64,000 nt of DNA, taken from UBA1479 sp048263775. GTDB lineage: Bacteria; Pseudomonadota; Alphaproteobacteria; Rhodospirillales; Casp-alpha2. The notes under the pieces were generated by a model that searched no databases, was not told the DNA's origin, and saw only the letters and a program-made list of their open reading frames with translations. Location of the stretch: NCBI GenBank assembly GCA_048263775.1, contig JBLXDU010000001.1, forward strand, positions 310,001 to 374,000. Direction: 5' to 3'. The translations under genes and the position numbers were made by a program. Positions 8,225 to 17,268 of this stretch are shown here, one piece after another (positions within the stretch are counted from its first letter, which is position 1; the number at the start of each line of letters is the position of its first letter).

Positions 8225-9397
8225 TCAGTCAGCCACCTTGCGATAGGGCGCCAGGAAATCGCGGAACCGGCGCGCGACGTCGGGCGGGGTCACGGTCGGG
8301 CGGCCCAGTTCCTTCATGGACCCGGGTGCGATCTTCATATGGATCAGGTGCGGGCCGGGAGTCTTGAGGGCTGCTGTGACCGCCTGCTTGAGGCCGTCCA
8401 GGCTGTCGGCTTCCCATCCGGCGGCATAGCCGCAGGCCTGGGCGACACGGGCGAAGCGCACGGCGGGGGCCGTGGTCGGCTGACCGCCCGTGGAATCGTA
8501 GGTGCCGTTGTCGAACACCATGTGGATCAGGTTCGTGGGCGCCATCGACCCGATGGTCGCAAGCGACCCCAGCTTCATGAGGGCCGCCCCGTCACCGTCG
8601 AACACGACGATGGGCGAGGTGACGTTGAGCGCCGCCCCCAATCCCATGCCGGCGGCCCCGCCCATGGAGCCGACCTGATAGAGATGCTGTTTACGGTCTT
8701 CGATGGTAAACAGTTCGCGCCCGCACTTGCCCGTGGTTGCGATGATGCCGGCGTCGTCCGGCAGGACCTCCAGCACGGCCTCCATGGACCGCATGCGCCC
8801 CGGCAGGTCGCCGCCGGTGAACAGATCCGTCACCGGGCCCATGTCGGGGGCGGGCATGGGCGTGGCGTCTAGGCCGTCGTCCGCGACGCTGCCCTTCTCC
8901 ATGATGAAGGCGAAGGGCAGGTTTTCGGCGTCCATGTAGCTAAGGGCCACTTTCAGGGCGGGCTCGACGCTTTCTGCCTCCGTCGGGAAGGGCAGGTGCG
9001 GGATGCGGATGACATCCAGCAGGTCCGGCGTGATCTCGCCCATGACCTCGTGCTGGGGTTCGTCCTTTAGCCCCGGCGCACCCCGCCAGGTGGTCACCAC
9101 AAGCGAGGGGATGCGGAACGGATGGTTCAAGGACGTCAGCGGATTGACCGCGTTGCCCAATCCTGAGTTCTGGAACATCACCACCGTGCCGCGCCCGGCC
9201 AGCCAGGCGCCGGAGGCGATGGCCACGGCCTCGCCCTCGCTGGCGGCCGGCACGTAGTCGAGCCGCGCGTTGCCGCCCCCCGCCGTTCCGCCGACCACCT
9301 TGTTGATCAGGGGGGTGAGGAACGAGCAGGGCACGCCTGTGAAGAAATCGAACCCGCGCGCGCGCAGCGGGGTCAGGAAGTCGTCGGCGTCGATCAT
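8225..9397 (-). CDS. Phosphonopyruvate decarboxylase
   Basis: This 390-residue thiamine-diphosphate enzyme converts phosphonopyruvate to phosphonoacetaldehyde, the step that pulls the PEP mutase reaction forward. The N-terminal domain begins DDFLTPLRARGFDFFTGVPCSFL, typical of Ppd, and the C-terminal ThDP motif runs from GDGAALM to FDNGTYDS. Start 9397 follows a GGGAG on the minus strand; the longer open frame upstream is not coding. It lies 26 bases after the PEP mutase fusion gene, clearly the same operon. Confidence 0.92.
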   Translation of the reverse strand: MIDADDFLTPLRARGFDFFTGVPCSFLTPLINKVVGGTAGGGNARLDYVPAASEGEAVAIASGAWLAGRGTVVMFQNSGLGNAVNPLTSLNHPFRIPSLVVTTWRGAPGLKDEPQHEVMGEITPDLLDVIRIPHLPFPTEAESVEPALKVALSYMDAENLPFAFIMEKGSVADDGLDATPMPAPDMGPVTDLFTGGDLPGRMRSMEAVLEVLPDDAGIIATTGKCGRELFTIEDRKQHLYQVGSMGGAAGMGLGAALNVTSPIVVFDGDGAALMKLGSLATIGSMAPTNLIHMVFDNGTYDSTGGQPTTAPAVRFARVAQACGYAAGWEADSLDGLKQAVTAALKTPGPHLIHMKIAPGSMKELGRPTVTPPDVARRFRDFLAPYRKVAD

Positions 9398-9423
9398 GGC
9401 GGGGCTCCCAGGCAAAGCAGATC

Positions 9424-11100
9424 TTAAAGAAACAGCTTCGCTTGGTTTAGATCGGCGGCCTGGTCGATGTCCATCCATTGTCCGGCCACGTAGGCGACGG
9501 AAATTTCGTGCCCCTTGGCGACCAGGCGGGAAAACAGCGCGGGCAGGCCCGCCTTGGTCTGGCCCTCGGCCAGCATGGTGTCGATTTCCGCGCGCAGGAT
9601 TTCGGCACCCTTTTCCGTGACGCGGGCCAGGCCGACCCATTCGCCCGCGATGCGGTCCTCGGCGATGTCCGGGCCCATGGCGGTCAAGGTTACGGGTGCG
9701 TCTTCGTCCATGAAGTCGGCGGCGAAGGGCAGGGAGCATTCGGCGAAATCGCGCACCCAGACCGCTTCGGCATCGTCGCCCTGGTGTTCTTCGCTGCGCA
9801 CCCGCCATTGGCCGTCGATGACGACGACGATGTCGCCCGCCGTTTCCATCAACTTGTCGACAAGGTGATGGCGGAACAGGATGTCACCATAGGCGATGAC
9901 GCAGTCTCCCTGGATCGCGTCCTTGGCGCAGGCCAGGCTGCCGACCTCGCCGGTTTTTTCGTAGAAGTCGTTGTCCACGGTCCGGATGCCCGGCAGGTTG
10001 ATCATCTGCTTGGCGTAGCCGCGCACCACCGTGATGTCGCGCACGCCCGACTGTTTCAAGGCATCGGTCATGCGGGCCAGCAGCGGCCGGCCGCGCACGT
10101 CGATCATGCATTTCGGCCGGTCGGCGGTCAGCGCACCCAGGGCCTGTCCGCGGGATGCCGCCAGGATCACGGCCCCCGGCGCCTTCTTGGCCGGCAGATA
10201 GCGGCCTTCGGCCTGACGCAGTTCGTCGTTGCCCTGCAGTTGGAAGATTTCCGACACGGTGGTGATATGCGGCTCGATCCCGGCCAGGCTTTCCTCCCGC
10301 AGGATGCGAGCCGTGGTTTCGCGCATGGCGGTGATCGCGGCGCGCAGGTTGTGATTGGCCCAGATGGCCAGCGACACGCCGGCCTTGCGGAATTCGTCCG
10401 TCGGCGTGGCGTAGTACTTGGTCGGTACGATCACGACCGGCACGCGGTTGTCCCATTGGCGCATGAATTCCATGATCTCGTCCGCCGTCGCCAGCTTGGA
10501 ATGGCACAGCACGGCATCGGCCCCGGCTTCGGCATAGGCATGGGCACGGTCGAGCGCCTCGTTCAGCCCGCGCCCGGCGATGAAGGCCTCCAGCCGTGCG
10601 ACGATGGAGAAGTCAGGGTCGGTCTGGCTGTCCTTGCCCGCCTTGATCTTGCCCGCGAACTCGGCCATGTCGGCCAGCGGCTGGCCCTCGCCGATGAAGG
10701 AATTGGTCTTGGGGAACAGCTTGTCCTCGATACAGATGCCGGCGATGCCGCGCTGGCAGAACTTGGTCACCGCGCGGCGCATGTTGTTGAAGTTGCCCCA
10801 GCCGGTGTCGCCGTCGACCAGGATCGGGATCGACGTGGCGTCGGACATGAATTCCAGAACTTCCAGAACCTGGGTCCAGGAGGCCTCGTTGTTGTCGCGC
10901 ACACCCAGCGCCGCCGACATGGACAGGCCGGACGCCCAGATGCCCTTGAACCCGGCTTCCTCGACGATCTTCGCCGACAGGCCGTTATGGGCCTCCATGA
11001 TGAATTCCAGATCGGGAGAGGTCAGCATCTGGCGCAGCTTGCCGGCCTTGGTCAGGGGTTCGGAATGGGTGGTGCGGGCGTCGCGGTTGGACGTGATCAT
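9424..11100 (-). CDS. PEP mutase fused to a nucleotidyltransferase (PntC-like)
   Basis: This is a 558-residue bifunctional protein. Residues about 15-290 are phosphoenolpyruvate mutase, which makes the C-P bond, with DGDTGWGN and the signature EDKLFPKTNSF. Residues about 325-558 form an NTP-transferase domain (AASRGQALGALTADRPKCMIDVRGRPLL). Known fusions of this kind carry a CTP:phosphonoalcohol cytidylyltransferase that activates a phosphonate headgroup for transfer to lipid or glycan; here that is inferred. Start 11100 is set by GGAG six bases upstream. The next gene decarboxylates the product. No 2-AEP transaminase, reductase or transferase is seen nearby. Confidence 0.92.
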   Translation of the reverse strand: MITSNRDARTTHSEPLTKAGKLRQMLTSPDLEFIMEAHNGLSAKIVEEAGFKGIWASGLSMSAALGVRDNNEASWTQVLEVLEFMSDATSIPILVDGDTGWGNFNNMRRAVTKFCQRGIAGICIEDKLFPKTNSFIGEGQPLADMAEFAGKIKAGKDSQTDPDFSIVARLEAFIAGRGLNEALDRAHAYAEAGADAVLCHSKLATADEIMEFMRQWDNRVPVVIVPTKYYATPTDEFRKAGVSLAIWANHNLRAAITAMRETTARILREESLAGIEPHITTVSEIFQLQGNDELRQAEGRYLPAKKAPGAVILAASRGQALGALTADRPKCMIDVRGRPLLARMTDALKQSGVRDITVVRGYAKQMINLPGIRTVDNDFYEKTGEVGSLACAKDAIQGDCVIAYGDILFRHHLVDKLMETAGDIVVVIDGQWRVRSEEHQGDDAEAVWVRDFAECSLPFAADFMDEDAPVTLTAMGPDIAEDRIAGEWVGLARVTEKGAEILRAEIDTMLAEGQTKAGLPALFSRLVAKGHEISVAYVAGQWMDIDQAADLNQAKLFL

Positions 11101-11522
11101 GATGTCTCCGATGGCAGATAGGGCAATGGCATTTGGAATGGCGTGGAGTACGACCCGATAATTGGGCAAATCTATGGCAGCTATTGATAGAGTCGATACT
11201 GAGGCCGGGTTATAACCCGGCCGCCACGAATTTGTCACTCAACAGTTTGTGAAGGCGATCCGGTTTCGGGCATGTGCAAAGGGTGGGGTGGGCCGTTTGG
11301 CGGCGCACACTTGTATGGTTATTAATTGTGCAAAATTGCTTTATTGCATAATTAATAAACAATATATGCGCCTTCTTGAGGACGCCCAAGGCAAGGAGAT
11401 GTTATCTAATCCATTGATATATAACAAATAATTTTATCTTCAGAGGCCTTGTGCGAATTGGCACGGCGCTTGCCATTACCTTGCCGCAACGCAGCAACAA
11501 TTCCTTATTTGGAGGCCATATA
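11101..11522. other. Intergenic regulatory region between pepM and urtA
   Basis: These 422 bases separate divergent operons. The segment from about 11310 to 11450 is strikingly AT-rich for this window, as expected for an activator-bent promoter region. TGCAA-N10-TTGCA at 11329-11348 is an inverted repeat about 110 bases before the -24/-12 promoter, where NtrC dimers often sit, but its spacing does not match the NtrC consensus well. No gene is supported here. Confidence 0.6.
11459..11473 (+). promoter_or_regulatory. Sigma-54 (-24/-12) promoter of the urea operon
   Basis: TGGCACGGCGCTTGC matches the sigma-54 consensus TGGCACG-N4-TTGC at every fixed position. It lies about 50 bases before the urtA start. 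Urea uptake genes are commonly under NtrC/sigma-54 nitrogen control, so activation under nitrogen limitation is likely. Confidence 0.88.
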
Positions 11523-12812
11523 ATGAAAACGTATTTCCGGGGGGCAGTGGCGGGCATCGCCCTGGCCGCGGCCGCGATGACGAGCACCGTCGCGCAGGCC
11601 GCCGACACCATCAAGGTCGGTATCCTTCATTCTCTGTCCGGCACCATGGCGATCAGCGAAACCACGCTGAAGGACGTCATGCTGATGCTGATCGAGGAGC
11701 AGAACAAGAAAGGCGGCCTGCTGGGTAAGAAGCTCGAAGCCGTCGTCGTGGACCCTGCGTCCAACTGGCCGCTGTTCGCCGAAAAGGCGCGCGAGCTGAT
11801 CGAGGTCAAGAAGGTCGACGTGGTGTTCGGCTGCTGGACCTCCGTGTCGCGCAAGTCCGTTTTGCCGGTGTTCGAGGAACTGAATTCGGTGCTGTTCTAT
11901 CCGGTCCAGTACGAAGGCGAGGAAAGCCAGAAGAACGTATTCTACACGGGCGCCGCGCCGAACCAGCAGGCGATCCCCGCCGTCGATTACCTAGCCAAGC
12001 AGGAAGGCGTGAAGCGCTGGGTCCTGGCCGGGACCGACTATGTCTATCCGCGCACCACCAACAAGATTCTTGAGACCTATCTCAAGGACAAGGGCGTGCC
12101 CGCCGAAGACATCATGATCAACTACACGCCGTTCGGTCATTCCGATTGGCAGACCATCGTCGCCGACATCAAGAAGTTCGGGTCCGCCGGCAAGAAGACC
12201 GCCGTGGTGTCGACCATCAACGGTGACGCCAACGTGCCGTTCTACAAGGAACTGGCCAACCAGGGCATCAAGGCCGAAGACATTCCGGTCGTCGCATTCT
12301 CCGTCGGCGAAGAGGAACTGGCCGGTCTGGATACCGCCCCGCTGGTCGGCCATCTGGCCGCCTGGAACTACTTCATGTCTGCCAACACGCCGGAAAACGC
12401 CGCGTTCATCAAGAAATGGAAGACCTTCATCAAGAACGACAAGCGCGTGACCAACGACCCCATGGAAGCCCATTACATCGGCTTCAACATGTGGGTGAAG
12501 GCGGTCGAGATCGCCGGTACGACCAAGTCGGACGAAGTGATCGACAGCATCGTCGGCGTCACCGTGCCGAACCTGACGGGCGGCGTGTCGGCCATGATGC
12601 CGAACCACCACATCACCAAGCCGGTGCTGATCGGCGAGATTCAGGCCAACGGCCAGTTCGAAACCGTGTCCTCGACGCCGGGCCTGGTGCCGGGCGACGC
12701 CTGGTCCGATTTCCTGCCGGGTTCCAAGGACCTGATCTCCGATTGGCGCAAGCCCATGTCCTGCGGCAACTTCAACGTGAAGACCGGCAAGTGCAGCGGC
12801 AAGGGGTCCTGA
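11523..12812 (+). CDS. urtA: Urea ABC transporter substrate-binding protein UrtA
   Basis: This 429-residue periplasmic urea-binding protein has a signal peptide ending VAQA-ADT and the family features IKVGILHSLSGTMAISE, FGCWTSVSRKSVLPVFE and LFYPVQYEGEE. Start 11523 has GGAGG seven bases upstream; the in-frame extension above it overlaps the sigma-54 promoter and is rejected. It is first gene of the urt-ure unit. A GC-rich stem-loop after it may let binding protein be made in excess over the permeases. Confidence 0.96.
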   Translation: MKTYFRGAVAGIALAAAAMTSTVAQAADTIKVGILHSLSGTMAISETTLKDVMLMLIEEQNKKGGLLGKKLEAVVVDPASNWPLFAEKARELIEVKKVDVVFGCWTSVSRKSVLPVFEELNSVLFYPVQYEGEESQKNVFYTGAAPNQQAIPAVDYLAKQEGVKRWVLAGTDYVYPRTTNKILETYLKDKGVPAEDIMINYTPFGHSDWQTIVADIKKFGSAGKKTAVVSTINGDANVPFYKELANQGIKAEDIPVVAFSVGEEELAGLDTAPLVGHLAAWNYFMSANTPENAAFIKKWKTFIKNDKRVTNDPMEAHYIGFNMWVKAVEIAGTTKSDEVIDSIVGVTVPNLTGGVSAMMPNHHITKPVLIGEIQANGQFETVSSTPGLVPGDAWSDFLPGSKDLISDWRKPMSCGNFNVKTGKCSGKGS

Positions 12813-12856
12813 GTTAGGGCCCGGTCACAGCCGTGACGGATACAGACCACACGGGC

Positions 12857-12878
12857 GGGCGGGGCAAACGCCCCGCCC
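12857..12878 (+). other. Intercistronic stem-loop between urtA and urtB
   Basis: GGGCGGGGC and GCCCCGCCC form a perfect 9-bp stem with a 4-base loop. There is no U-run, so a full terminator is unlikely. Stem-loops after a binding-protein gene often stabilise its mRNA or reduce read-through into transporter genes; that role is inferred. Confidence 0.6.
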
Positions 12879-12931
12879 CCCACACCACCAAGAATTTCCG
12901 CAACCACCATCCTGGCAACGGCGGCAGGTCC

Positions 12932-14551
12932 ATGGCGCGAATACTCCCTTCATTATTGCTTTTCCTGGCCCTGGCCTGGCTGATCCCGGCAGGGGCGGCC
13001 CAGGCGGCGGATGAGGCCCTCCAGGCGCAGATAGACGCCCTGGGCACGGGCGGGTTCTCCGACACGGCCAAGCAAATTCAGGCCCTCGCGGCTTCCGGCG
13101 ACGACCGCGTCGTCCCTGCCCTTCAGGCCCTTCTGGCCGGCGACCTTTACGTCCGGCCGTCCGACAAGAAAGTTTTCATCACCAAAAAGACCGACGGCGG
13201 TTTCGCCCTGATCGACCCGCTTTCGGGTCAGGATGCCGGTGCGTCCGACAGTTTTTCGGTCAAGAAGATCCGCGTGAACAACCGGCTTCGGCGCGAACTG
13301 AAAGCGGCCCTTGGCGGCCTGACGCTGCTGTCCAAGGACCCCGCGGCGCGCCTCAAGGCGGCGGGTGCGGTATTCAAATCCCAGGACCCGGACATGCTGG
13401 CCCCCCTGGAGGCGGCGATCCTCAAGGAAACCGAAGACAAGGTGCGAAAGGCGCTGCAGGGGGCCCGCGCCGCCGTGCAGCTGAAATCCGACGTGCCTGA
13501 GGCCGACAAGATCGCGGCCCTCAAGCTGATCGAGGAACGCGGCGACCGCGACGCGCTTTCCGTCGCCCTTGCCGCCGCCGCGCAATCGGAGGGCGCCGTG
13601 AAGGCCGCCGCCGAGGCCACGGCGAAATCCATCCGCCAGACCCTGGAACTGTGGGGTGCCGCGCAGAACGTCTGGTACGGCCTGTCCCTGGGCTCGGTCC
13701 TGCTGCTGGCCGCCATCGGCCTCGCCATCACCTTCGGCGTCATGGGGGTCATCAACATGGCGCACGGCGAAATGGTGATGATCGGCGCCTATGTGACCTT
13801 CATGGTGCAGGAAGTCATCCGCACCTCCATGCCGGAAATGTTCGCCTATTCTCTGCTGATTTCGGTGCCGCTCGCATTTCTGGTCGCCGGCGCCATCGGC
13901 ATGGCGGTGGAACGCTGCATCATCCGCTTCCTCTATGGCCGCCCGTTGGAAACCTTGCTCGCGACCTGGGGCCTGTCGCTGGTCCTGCAGCAGGCGGTGC
14001 GCACCATCTTTGGGCCGTCCAACCGCGAGGTCGGCACCCCCGACTACATGGCCGGCGCCTTCGAGATCGGCCATCTGACCATCACCTACAACCGGCTGTG
14101 GATCATCGTGTTCTCGCTGGTTGTGCTGTTCGCCCTGATGGCGGTGCTGAAAAAGACTTCCCTCGGCCTGCAGATGCGCGCCGTCACCCAGAACCGCCGC
14201 ATGGCCGGCGCCATGGGCATCCGCACCAGCTGGGTCGATGCCGTGACCTTCGGGTTGGGTTCCGGCATCGCCGGGATCGCCGGCGTGGCGCTCAGCCAGA
14301 TCGACAACGTCAGCCCCAACCTGGGCCAGTCCTACATCATCGACAGTTTCATGGTCGTGGTGTTCGGCGGGGTCGGCAACCTGTGGGGCACCCTGGTCGG
14401 GGCCATGACGCTGGGCGTCGCCAACAAGTTCCTTGAACCCTATGCGGGGGCGGTGCTGGGCAAGGTCCTGGTCCTCGTGTTCATCATCCTGTTCATCCAG
14501 AAACGTCCACGGGGGCTGTTCGCCCTCAAGGGCCGGGCGATCGAATCATGA
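12932..14551 (+). CDS. urtB: Urea ABC transporter permease UrtB
   Basis: This 539-residue inner-membrane protein has a signal-like N-terminus, a soluble periplasmic stretch of about 230 residues typical of proteobacterial UrtB (alpha-helical, HEAT-like), and then the LivH-type permease from about residue 245 (ITFGVMGVINMAHGEMVMIG). Start 12932 is chosen because the signal sequence MARILPSLLL begins there; the upstream frame overlaps the intercistronic hairpin. It overlaps urtC by four bases, so the two are translationally coupled. Confidence 0.95.
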   Translation: MARILPSLLLFLALAWLIPAGAAQAADEALQAQIDALGTGGFSDTAKQIQALAASGDDRVVPALQALLAGDLYVRPSDKKVFITKKTDGGFALIDPLSGQDAGASDSFSVKKIRVNNRLRRELKAALGGLTLLSKDPAARLKAAGAVFKSQDPDMLAPLEAAILKETEDKVRKALQGARAAVQLKSDVPEADKIAALKLIEERGDRDALSVALAAAAQSEGAVKAAAEATAKSIRQTLELWGAAQNVWYGLSLGSVLLLAAIGLAITFGVMGVINMAHGEMVMIGAYVTFMVQEVIRTSMPEMFAYSLLISVPLAFLVAGAIGMAVERCIIRFLYGRPLETLLATWGLSLVLQQAVRTIFGPSNREVGTPDYMAGAFEIGHLTITYNRLWIIVFSLVVLFALMAVLKKTSLGLQMRAVTQNRRMAGAMGIRTSWVDAVTFGLGSGIAGIAGVALSQIDNVSPNLGQSYIIDSFMVVVFGGVGNLWGTLVGAMTLGVANKFLEPYAGAVLGKVLVLVFIILFIQKRPRGLFALKGRAIES

Positions 14552-15690
14552 TGACCCTCAAGCTCATTCAGGGTGGTTTCGACCGCCGCACGGCGATCTT
14601 CCTGGGGCTGTTGTTCCTGATCGTCATCGGGGTGTCCGTGCTCAGCCTCGGCACCGACGCGGACAGTCCGCTGCATGTCTCGTCCTATTCGGTGGCGCTG
14701 CTCGGCAAGTATCTCTGCTATGCCCTGCTGGCACTCTCGGTCGATCTCGTCTGGGGCTTCTGCGGCGTGCTGTCGCTGGGCCACGCGGCGTTCTTCGCGC
14801 TCGGCGGCTACGCCATGGGCATGTACCTGATGCGCCAGATCGGCACGCGGGGCGTCTACGGCGATCCGATCCTGCCCGACTTCATGGTGTTCCTGAACTA
14901 CAAGGAACTGCCCTGGTTCTGGTACGGCTTCGACCAGTTCTGGTTCGCGGCCCTGATGGTCATCGTGGTGCCCGGGGTGCTGGCCTTCGTATTCGGCTGG
15001 TTGGCTTTCCGCTCGCGGGTCACGGGGGTCTATCTCTCGATCATCACCCAGGCCCTGACCTTCGCCCTGATGCTTGCCTTCTTCCGCAACGACATGGGTT
15101 TCGGCGGCAACAACGGCTTGACCGATTTCAAGGAAATCCTGGGCTTCGATGTACAGGCGGATTCAACCCGCGTCGGCCTGCTGGTGGCTTCGGCGGTGGC
15201 CTTGGCGCTCGGCTTCATCATCTGCAAGGCCCTGGTCAATTCCAAGTTCGGGAAGGTGCTGATCGCCGTGCGCGACGCGGAAAGCCGGACCCGCTTCCTG
15301 GGTTACCGGCCCGAGAACTACAAATTGCTGGTCTGGACGCTCTCGGCCTGCATGGCGGGTGTCGCGGGCGCGCTTTACGTGCCCCAGGTCGGCATCATCA
15401 ACCCGTCGGAATTCACGCCCGCCAATTCTATCGAGGTCGTGATCTGGGTCGCTGTCGGCGGCCGGGGGACCCTGGTGGGGGCGACGGTGGGGGCGATCAT
15501 CGTCAACTTCGGCAAGACCCTGTTCACGGGCATCCTGCCGGAATTCTGGCTGTTCGCCCTGGGCGGGCTGTTCATCGCCGTGACCCTGTTCCTGCCCAAG
15601 GGCATTGTCGGCACCTATGACGACTGGAAGGCCAAGCGGCGCGCGTCCAAGGATGCCGTCGCCGCACCCCAGCCGCAGGAAGGAGATTGA
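14548..15690 (+). CDS. urtC: Urea ABC transporter permease UrtC
   Basis: This 380-residue LivM-type permease partners UrtB in the urea channel. It has multiple hydrophobic segments and family motifs GFCGVLSLGHAAFFALGGYAM, FRNDMGFGGNNGLTDF and RDAESRTRFLGY. ATG 14548 overlaps the urtB stop; a second ATG follows at once, so the start may be one codon later. urtD begins four bases after its stop. Confidence 0.95.
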   Translation: MMTLKLIQGGFDRRTAIFLGLLFLIVIGVSVLSLGTDADSPLHVSSYSVALLGKYLCYALLALSVDLVWGFCGVLSLGHAAFFALGGYAMGMYLMRQIGTRGVYGDPILPDFMVFLNYKELPWFWYGFDQFWFAALMVIVVPGVLAFVFGWLAFRSRVTGVYLSIITQALTFALMLAFFRNDMGFGGNNGLTDFKEILGFDVQADSTRVGLLVASAVALALGFIICKALVNSKFGKVLIAVRDAESRTRFLGYRPENYKLLVWTLSACMAGVAGALYVPQVGIINPSEFTPANSIEVVIWVAVGGRGTLVGATVGAIIVNFGKTLFTGILPEFWLFALGGLFIAVTLFLPKGIVGTYDDWKAKRRASKDAVAAPQPQEGD

Positions 15691-15694
15691 GCGC

Positions 15695-16441
15695 ATGTCA
15701 TCGAAAAGCTCGATCCTCTATCTGGAAAACGTCAACGTCTCGTTCGACGGCTTCCGGGCACTCCGCGATCTGTCGCTGACGGTAAAGCCCGGCGAAATGC
15801 GCGCCATCATCGGCCCCAACGGGGCCGGAAAGACCACGATGATGGACGTCATCACCGGCAAGACGAAGCCTGATAACGGCCGCGTGCTGTTCGACGAGAC
15901 CGTGAACCTGACCCGCCTGGACGAAGCGGAGATCGCGTCCCTCGGCATCGGCCGCAAGTTCCAGAAACCGACCGTGTTCGAGAACCACACGGTCTGGGAC
16001 AACCTGGTGCTGGCGCTTAAATCCGGGCGGCGGGCCTGGGATACCCTGTTCCATATCACGGGGGCCAAGGACCGGAAGGAGATTGAGGATATCCTTGAGA
16101 TCATCCGCCTGACCCGTGTGAAGGACGAGATTTCCGCCAATCTGTCCCACGGCCAGAAGCAGTGGCTGGAGATCGGCATGCTGCTGGCCCAGGACCCCAA
16201 GCTTCTTTTGGTGGACGAACCGGTCGCCGGCATGACCGATGCGGAAACGGAAGAAACGGCGCGGCTGTTGCGCGACATCGCCCAGCGCCATTCCGTGGTC
16301 GTGGTCGAACACGACATGACCTTCGTGCGCGACCTGGATGTGCAGGTCACCGTGCTGCACGAAGGCTCGGCCATCGCCGAGGGCACGCTCGATTATGTCA
16401 GCGCCGACGAGCGCGTCATCGAAGTTTATTTGGGACGCTAG
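15695..16441 (+). CDS. urtD: Urea ABC transporter ATP-binding protein UrtD
   Basis: This is a 248-residue ABC ATPase with Walker A GPNGAGKTT, signature LSHGQKQWLEIGM and Walker B LLLVDEPVAGMTDAE, followed by the H-loop in VVVEHDM. LSHGQKQ and VAGMTDAE are typical of UrtD. AGGAG lies nine bases before ATG 15695. It sits between the permeases and UrtE in the standard order. Confidence 0.95.
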   Translation: MSSKSSILYLENVNVSFDGFRALRDLSLTVKPGEMRAIIGPNGAGKTTMMDVITGKTKPDNGRVLFDETVNLTRLDEAEIASLGIGRKFQKPTVFENHTVWDNLVLALKSGRRAWDTLFHITGAKDRKEIEDILEIIRLTRVKDEISANLSHGQKQWLEIGMLLAQDPKLLLVDEPVAGMTDAETEETARLLRDIAQRHSVVVVEHDMTFVRDLDVQVTVLHEGSAIAEGTLDYVSADERVIEVYLGR

Positions 16442-16458
16442 GAAGAGGAAGACGAGAG

Positions 16459-17268
16459 ATGCTTGAAGTCCAAAACGTCGACCTGTTCTACGGCGCCGCC
16501 CAGGCCCTTCGCGGTGTCAGCATGAAAGCCGAGGTCGGCAAGGTCACCTGTGTCCTGGGCCGAAACGGCGTCGGCAAGACCAGCCTGCTGCGCGCCATCG
16601 TCGGCCATCACCCGATTGCGAACGGCGACATTCTGTGGGACGGGGCCTCGGTCAATTCACTGGCGACCTTCGACCGGGCGCGGCGCGGCATCGCCTATGT
16701 GCCCCAGGGCCGCGAGATTTTCCCGCTGCTGACCGTGCAGGAAAATCTGGAAACGGGTTATGCCGGCCTGCCGGCCAAGCTGCGGTTCATCCCGGACGAG
16801 GTGTTCGAACTGTTCCCCGTGCTGAAAGACATGCTGAAGCGCCGGGGCGGCGACCTGTCCGGTGGCCAGCAGCAGCAGTTGGCGATCGGCCGGGCATTGG
16901 TGACGCGGCCGCGCCTTCTGGTCCTGGACGAACCCACGGAAGGCATTCAGCCTTCGATCATCAAGGACATCGGCGGCGCCATCAAGTTCCTGCGCGACCG
17001 TTCGAACAAGCAGGACGAGGCGTCGTCCTTCCGGGTCTACGACACGCCGCCCGGAGAAACCAACGGCGAGACCAACAGGACGGTTAAGGACGCGGTTTCC
17101 TACTTGCGCGAGAAAGGGGAAATGGCGATCCTGCTGGTCGAACAGTATTTTGATTTCGCCCACGAATTGGCCGACGCCATCACCGTCATGGACCGGGGCG
17201 AGGTCATTGTCGCCGGTGACAAGAGCGAGTTGGACGCGGACGATGTACGACGGCACCTCACCGTCTGA
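16459..17268 (+). CDS. urtE: Urea ABC transporter ATP-binding protein UrtE with an insertion
   Basis: This is a 269-residue ABC ATPase with Walker A GRNGVGKTS, the Q-loop region VPQGREIFPLLTVQENL, signature LSGGQQQQLAIGRAL, Walker B LLVLDEPTEGIQPS and the H-region ILLVEQYFDFA. UrtE proteins are usually about 230 residues. The excess is an insertion of roughly 35 residues (about 182-217, starting SNKQDEASSFRVYDTPPGE) between the helix after Walker B and the H-loop strand. The reading frame is kept, so the gene looks functional. It overlaps ureD by 26 bases, joining the import and hydrolysis genes. Confidence 0.94.
   Translation: MLEVQNVDLFYGAAQALRGVSMKAEVGKVTCVLGRNGVGKTSLLRAIVGHHPIANGDILWDGASVNSLATFDRARRGIAYVPQGREIFPLLTVQENLETGYAGLPAKLRFIPDEVFELFPVLKDMLKRRGGDLSGGQQQQLAIGRALVTRPRLLVLDEPTEGIQPSIIKDIGGAIKFLRDRSNKQDEASSFRVYDTPPGETNGETNRTVKDAVSYLREKGEMAILLVEQYFDFAHELADAITVMDRGEVIVAGDKSELDADDVRRHLTV

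Noticed and set aside
9478..11121. 547-codon open frame on the plus strand opposite the PEP mutase fusion
   Set aside because: Antisense to a gene with full catalytic motifs; the peptide shows no domain and no ribosome site.
11249..11431. 60-codon open frame before urtA
   Set aside because: Lies in the AT-rich promoter region, lacks a ribosome site and shows no family; best read as regulatory DNA.
12953..14074. Long open frame on the minus strand opposite urtB
   Set aside because: Composition is that of a high-GC shadow (His, Gly and Arg-rich, no motif) and it lies opposite a clear permease gene.
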